A stretch of 64,000 bases of DNA from Phytopythium helicoides. Taxonomy: Eukaryota; Oomycota; Peronosporomycetes; Pythiales; Pythiaceae. Below the pieces are notes generated by a model that searched no databases, was not told the origin of the DNA, and worked only from the letters and a program-made list of their open reading frames with translations. Both the position numbers and the translations under genes were made by a program. The stretch lies in NCBI GenBank assembly GCA_024867545.1, contig JANFNE010000043.1, positions 62,001 through 126,000 on the forward strand, in the 5' to 3' direction. Below, piece by piece: positions 60,633 through 64,000 of the stretch; positions within the stretch are counted from its first letter, which is position 1; the number at the start of each line of letters is the position of its first letter.

Positions 60633-62165
60633 TCAACTTCCTGGAGTTCGCAGAGCTGCCTCACTTGCTCGCGCGGCGTCCTCTGCCAAGACCTGGGATA
60701 CGATGTTGGCAAGCTCAACCATGACGGCGTACTCGATCGAAGTCACGAATAGCCGCGGCTCCGAGTCGAACACGATAAACTGTGCCACTGGAACCCCATT
60801 CGAGTCCTTGAGTGGAACCGCCATCATAAAGCGGACGCCGTTGGGGTCGGAGGCGAGTGGCAGCCGCCGGAAACGAACGTCAAGTCGGGAGTTCCTCACG
60901 CAGAAGGGGAGATCGTAGCCGTGCGAATACGTCAGCATACTCGTGGCGCGATTCAGCGTTTGAATATCGTCGTCCTCACGCATATTGAGCAGAAAATGAG
61001 CATCACCGACTAGAATCGAAATGGATGCGCTCTTGCAGCCAAGTTCTTTGCCGGCTAGATAGCACAAAAGCTCCACGATGTCGCTCATGACATTGCGCTC
61101 GGCTAGATTTTGCTGATTGGCCCACTGGATTCGCTCTGATTCGAACGGAACCGGTGGTACGATCGGGATTCCGGTCTCATAGCTGTACTCGAGAGGATAT
61201 CCGCGTGTGCCATCGCTCTCCGCAAACTTGCAGGCACTGGGTGGTGGTGCATGAATTCTCAGCTCGAAGCATTGCTGGACAAGGAATTGAGCGAGTATTC
61301 GAGGCTTCGAATTGTTCCACCCCGATGCAGCTGCAGTAAGCATTGCATGAGGTCCGTGACTCGAGTGGTGGACTGGCATCAATTGCTCGCTGTCCTCGGC
61401 GTCTACAGTACTAGCAGCCCAATCGGATTCGCTCACTCGATCAATAGCGTCAATGCAATCGCCAACGGGTCGGCCAAGACGACGCAGCAGATCCACGCCA
61501 GCACGCCGCCATTTACTCTTGGACCGCAACACCTCGGCCAAGTTCAGTCCGAGCGAGCTGGCTCCAGTCGAAGGCTCGACTACCCACGGCGAGAAACAAA
61601 AGTGCGCGAGCTCGTCGGGATCCGGTAGCCACGTGTTGAAGATTCGCAGGCACGGCGCACAGCAGCGTATAAAGTGTATGCGGTTGTGTTCTCGCTCTCG
61701 CTCGACGACGGAGGAGCATGGTTCGCAGATGTGTTGTCCGCATACGTGGCACAGGAAGGGTTTCCAGTAGAGCTCGAACCATCTCGCACAGACCTTGCAT
61801 CGTTGAGTGGGTGTGGATGGTGCCAACTGCAGGCGGAGCTGTCGATATGATGTGTCTGGGGATAATGAATGTGGAGACTCATTATCGTGTGCATGTAGAT
61901 TGGCCTCGGATTCATGTTCGTTTTCGGACCCGAGCTCAGGATGGATGTTCTCGCTCTCGTTGCTTTCGTTGTCGCCGTGTTTTCCGAGAAGTTGTTCGTC
62001 GCTGTCGTTGTCGTATTGAGTGTGAGAAGCAGGAGAATTGACGTCGTTGTTGTTATTGATGTAGTCGTCGATGTTGAAGACGAGCGTCTGAAAGCCTAGA
62101 TTGCGTCGACGGACGACGCATTGTGCGCGCGTGAGTCTCGTGAACACCGGGTGGTCCGAGCTCAT
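60633..62165 (-). CDS. FYVE-type zinc finger and GAF domain protein, copy 1
   Basis: 510 residues from ATG 62165 (MSSDHPVFTRLTRAQ), intact. An Asn/Asp/Glu/Ser-rich low-complexity region is followed by a FYVE-related zinc finger with eight cysteines (CKVC, LCHVCG, CEPC, CCAPC) and a C-terminal GAF-like domain (ASISILVGDAHFLLNM, LPFCVRNSRLDVRFRRLPLA, GVRFMMAVPLKDSNGVPVAQF). FYVE-GAF proteins are a large oomycete family thought to act at endosomal phosphoinositide membranes; no ligand is known. The start is supported by copy 2, where homology begins at the same ATG. Confidence 0.85.
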   Translation of the reverse strand: MSSDHPVFTRLTRAQCVVRRRNLGFQTLVFNIDDYINNNNDVNSPASHTQYDNDSDEQLLGKHGDNESNESENIHPELGSENEHESEANLHAHDNESPHSLSPDTSYRQLRLQLAPSTPTQRCKVCARWFELYWKPFLCHVCGQHICEPCSSVVEREREHNRIHFIRCCAPCLRIFNTWLPDPDELAHFCFSPWVVEPSTGASSLGLNLAEVLRSKSKWRRAGVDLLRRLGRPVGDCIDAIDRVSESDWAASTVDAEDSEQLMPVHHSSHGPHAMLTAAASGWNNSKPRILAQFLVQQCFELRIHAPPPSACKFAESDGTRGYPLEYSYETGIPIVPPVPFESERIQWANQQNLAERNVMSDIVELLCYLAGKELGCKSASISILVGDAHFLLNMREDDDIQTLNRATSMLTYSHGYDLPFCVRNSRLDVRFRRLPLASDPNGVRFMMAVPLKDSNGVPVAQFIVFDSEPRLFVTSIEYAVMVELANIVSQVLAEDAARASEAALRTPGS

Positions 62166-62334
62166 GGCACCAAATGAACGCTCTGAGGCGCAAGGTTGCC
62201 ACCGTTGTGCTCGTACGCAGTCAACATGGATATTTTTGGCAGTGGCGGACATAACTCGACGATGAGCGATGTCGCATCGACTTCGCTGCGACTGTCAGGC
62301 CTGGGGATCTTATCAGCGTGACAGGATGTGCTTT

Positions 62335-62959
62335 CTATTTCTCGTTTACAAGTGGCGTAGTATTTGCAGCAGCGCGCAGATCTGGTCTTTTCGACCCGTT
62401 TTTCCCGATGCACTCGATAAACCGCAGCCGCCCCTCCTTGAAATGCTCTTCACCATTCAATCCCATGCTCGCATGCTGCTCGTCGCAGCATGAATCGCAA
62501 AGGAATGGAGTACCATCACATGAAAGACACTGCACGGTTGCATTTCGCCGAGCCTCGCACCGTCGACATAGCTCTATGGCAGCGGTAACTATTCTGTCTC
62601 GGTTAATTGGTAGGCGATCTGGAAGGAAACTTTGCGATCCGCTCTCGTCTGACCCGTTCGCGTTCGAGCAATTCTTGGCGTTCCAGTTCCTGCTTTGCAC
62701 GCTCGCGTGGGTGTCGCCACGTGCTCATGTTGGTCTTCTCGTTCCAGTAGTACACCGAGTAAGGCGGCTCGTCCAGATAGCACTCTTTCCAGTCGCCTAA
62801 CTCTGGGTCTTGATAACTTTCGTCACCTTGCATATCTTGGCCATTCTCGTCCGGGAGCGACGGTAGCACAGTCGTTAGGAGAGTAGCAACAATATTAACA
62901 CCTCGGACGCCGAGCAACGAGACAGCACTTTCAGGCGAGCGCCTCTCGGTTGTCAACAT
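62335..62959 (-). CDS. WW domain and B-box zinc finger protein
   Basis: From ATG 62959 (MLTTERRSPESAVSLL): a helical start, a WW-like domain (YLDEPPYSVYYWNEKTNMST then WRHP), a charged coiled coil (RAKQELERQELLERER) and a B-box-like zinc finger (CRRCEARRNATVQCLSC, CDSCCDEQH). A 37-nt intron at 62594-62630 (GTTTCC...GACAG) joins ERIAK to IVTAAIELC without loss, though it is very short; a frameshift is the alternative. 195 residues, which seems truncated at the N-terminus: 62986-63294 holds an open stretch (TVLALGNLCCTIW) that could be a detached armadillo-like exon. Confidence 0.6.
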
Positions 62960-63317
62960 AGTGTTTTTGGTCGAGTAGCCAAGCACTAGCTGTGTTTGCC
63001 ATATTCACCCATCGCTCTTGAGCATCTCCAAATCGTACAGCACAGGTTACCAAGCGCGAGAACTGTGCACCAAGTTAGGTTTCCGGTGTCATCGCGGCTT
63101 GAGGAGGCAGCCAGCAGCTTCGAGTACGGCACTCCGAGATGCCTCGCGAGGGTTTTGCTTGGCCGGAAGAAGGGGTGGCTCGTTGGGCGGCAGATCCATG
63201 ACAATGCCGAGGTGTCGCCTTCCATGAGGTCTTCGACGGTTTTCCAAGTAAATTTAGTGTGCTTTGTGGGCATTGGGTTTCTGCTGCCCTTCACCCGCCG
63301 CTTCTTCCCGAGGATAT
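62960..63317 (-). other. Open minus-strand stretch, possible lost exon of the WW/B-box gene
   Basis: An open frame at 62986-63294 on the minus strand reads like a helical repeat (SKTLARHLGVPYSKLLAASS, VLALGNLCC). It ends in a stop 24 nt before the WW gene's ATG, in another frame. No convincing splice pair joins it in phase. It could be a remnant cut off by the inverted duplication. Confidence 0.35.
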
Positions 63318-64000
63318 GAGCTCAGACCACCCGGTGTTCACGCGACTCACGCGCGCACAATGCGTCGTCCGCCGACGCAATCTAGGCTTTCAAACGCTCG
63401 TCTTCAACATCGACGACTACATCAATAACAACAACGACGTCAATTCTCCTGCTTCTCACACTCAATACGACAACGACAGCGACGAACAACTTCTCGGAAA
63501 ACACGGCGACAACGAAAGCAACGAGAGCGAGAACATCCATCCTGAGCTCGGGTCCGAAAACGAACATGAATCCGAGGCTGACCAAGACTCAAATGCCGAT
63601 GAACTACACCAACAGAACTTGGGCTCATCACAACGACTACTGAGTCTGCAGTTGGCATCATCCACACCCACTCAACGATGCAAGGTCTGTGCGAGATGGT
63701 TTGAGCTCTACTGGAAACCCTTCCTCTGCCACGTATGCGGACAACACATCTGTGAACCATGCTCCTCCGTCGTCGAGCGAGAGCGAGAACACAATCGCAT
63801 ACACTTTGTACGCTGCTGTGCGCCGTGCCTGCGAATCTTCAACACGTGGCTGCCGGACCCCGACGAGCTCGCGCACTTTTGTTTCTCGCCGTGGGTGGTC
63901 GAGCCTTCGACTGGAGCCAGCTCGCTCGGACTGAACCTGGCCGAGGTGCTACGGTCCAAGAGTAAATGGCGGCGTGCTGGTGTGGATCTGCTGCGTCGTC
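63318..64000 (+). CDS. FYVE-type zinc finger and GAF domain protein, copy 2 (partial)
   Basis: Starts MSSDHPVFTRLTRAQ at 63318 and runs off the window after the FYVE-like finger, so the GAF part is not seen. Identical or nearly so to copy 1 except in the low-complexity linker, where DQDSNADELHQQNLGSSQ replaces an unrelated sequence in copy 1, and single changes such as HFVRCC for HFIRCC. Confidence 0.85.

Larger units (their letters stand above)
61480..64000. repeat. Inverted duplication of the FYVE-GAF gene
   Basis: The right arm 63318-64000 (cut by the window end) is an inverted copy of 62165 down to about 61480. Identity is near complete except for a replaced patch, 61832-61903 versus 63579-63647. 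Homology begins exactly at ATGAGCTC in both arms; the sequences upstream of the two ATGs are unrelated. The ~1.15-kb centre carries the WW/B-box gene. Confidence 0.9.

Overview
The window is nuclear DNA of an oomycete, most like Phytophthora or a close relative. It is gene-dense and GC-rich, and genes lie on both strands without operons. Introns are few and short (37-79 nt, GT-AG). There is an elicitin-like domain protein, a FYVE-GAF protein, and a core-promoter element of the oomycete initiator type (about CAYTYYKSAATTCGCC) at 48-102 nt upstream of at least 16 start codons. No rRNA, tRNA, CRISPR or prokaryotic feature was seen.

Layout. 0-8 kb: end of an MFS sugar transporter, a thioredoxin-fold protein, a PXK-like pseudokinase, mitochondrial succinyl-CoA ligase beta, an ARL3 GTPase and a coiled-coil protein. 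8.5-18.1 kb: first cluster of NADP(H)-type zinc alcohol dehydrogenases (ADH1-5, all minus), of which ADH2-4 sit in direct repeat units of 2325, 2325 and 2280 bp. A decayed further unit lies at about 18.5-18.8 kb. 19-32 kb: phosphatase inhibitor 2, a SHIPPO-repeat flagellar protein, a VIT/CCC1 metal transporter, an IFT144/WDR19-type propeller protein, a cyclic-nucleotide-binding protein, propionyl-CoA carboxylase alpha and an elicitin-like membrane protein. 32.7-46.4 kb: second ADH cluster (ADH6-13), rearranged into two overlapping palindromes. 46.7-64 kb: an FKBP8-like immunophilin, a large unknown membrane protein, a dynamin-related GTPase, a putatively myristoylated oomycete protein, mitochondrial EF-Ts, an ACL5-type aminopropyltransferase, HPF1, and an inverted pair of FYVE-GAF genes flanking a WW/B-box gene.

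Functional themes are aldehyde/alcohol reduction (13 ADH paralogues), mitochondrial propionate/succinate metabolism (PCCA, succinyl-CoA ligase, EF-Ts) and flagellar or ciliary biology (ARL3, SHIPPO, IFT144-type protein). The ADH family shows active tandem duplication, inversion and gene conversion.

Many conserved genes are broken by single-base frameshifts. In about 20 cases deleting the middle base of a CAG or CTG, to leave CG, restores the expected protein. I treat most of these as probable assembly errors, so gene spans are given start to stop across the breaks.
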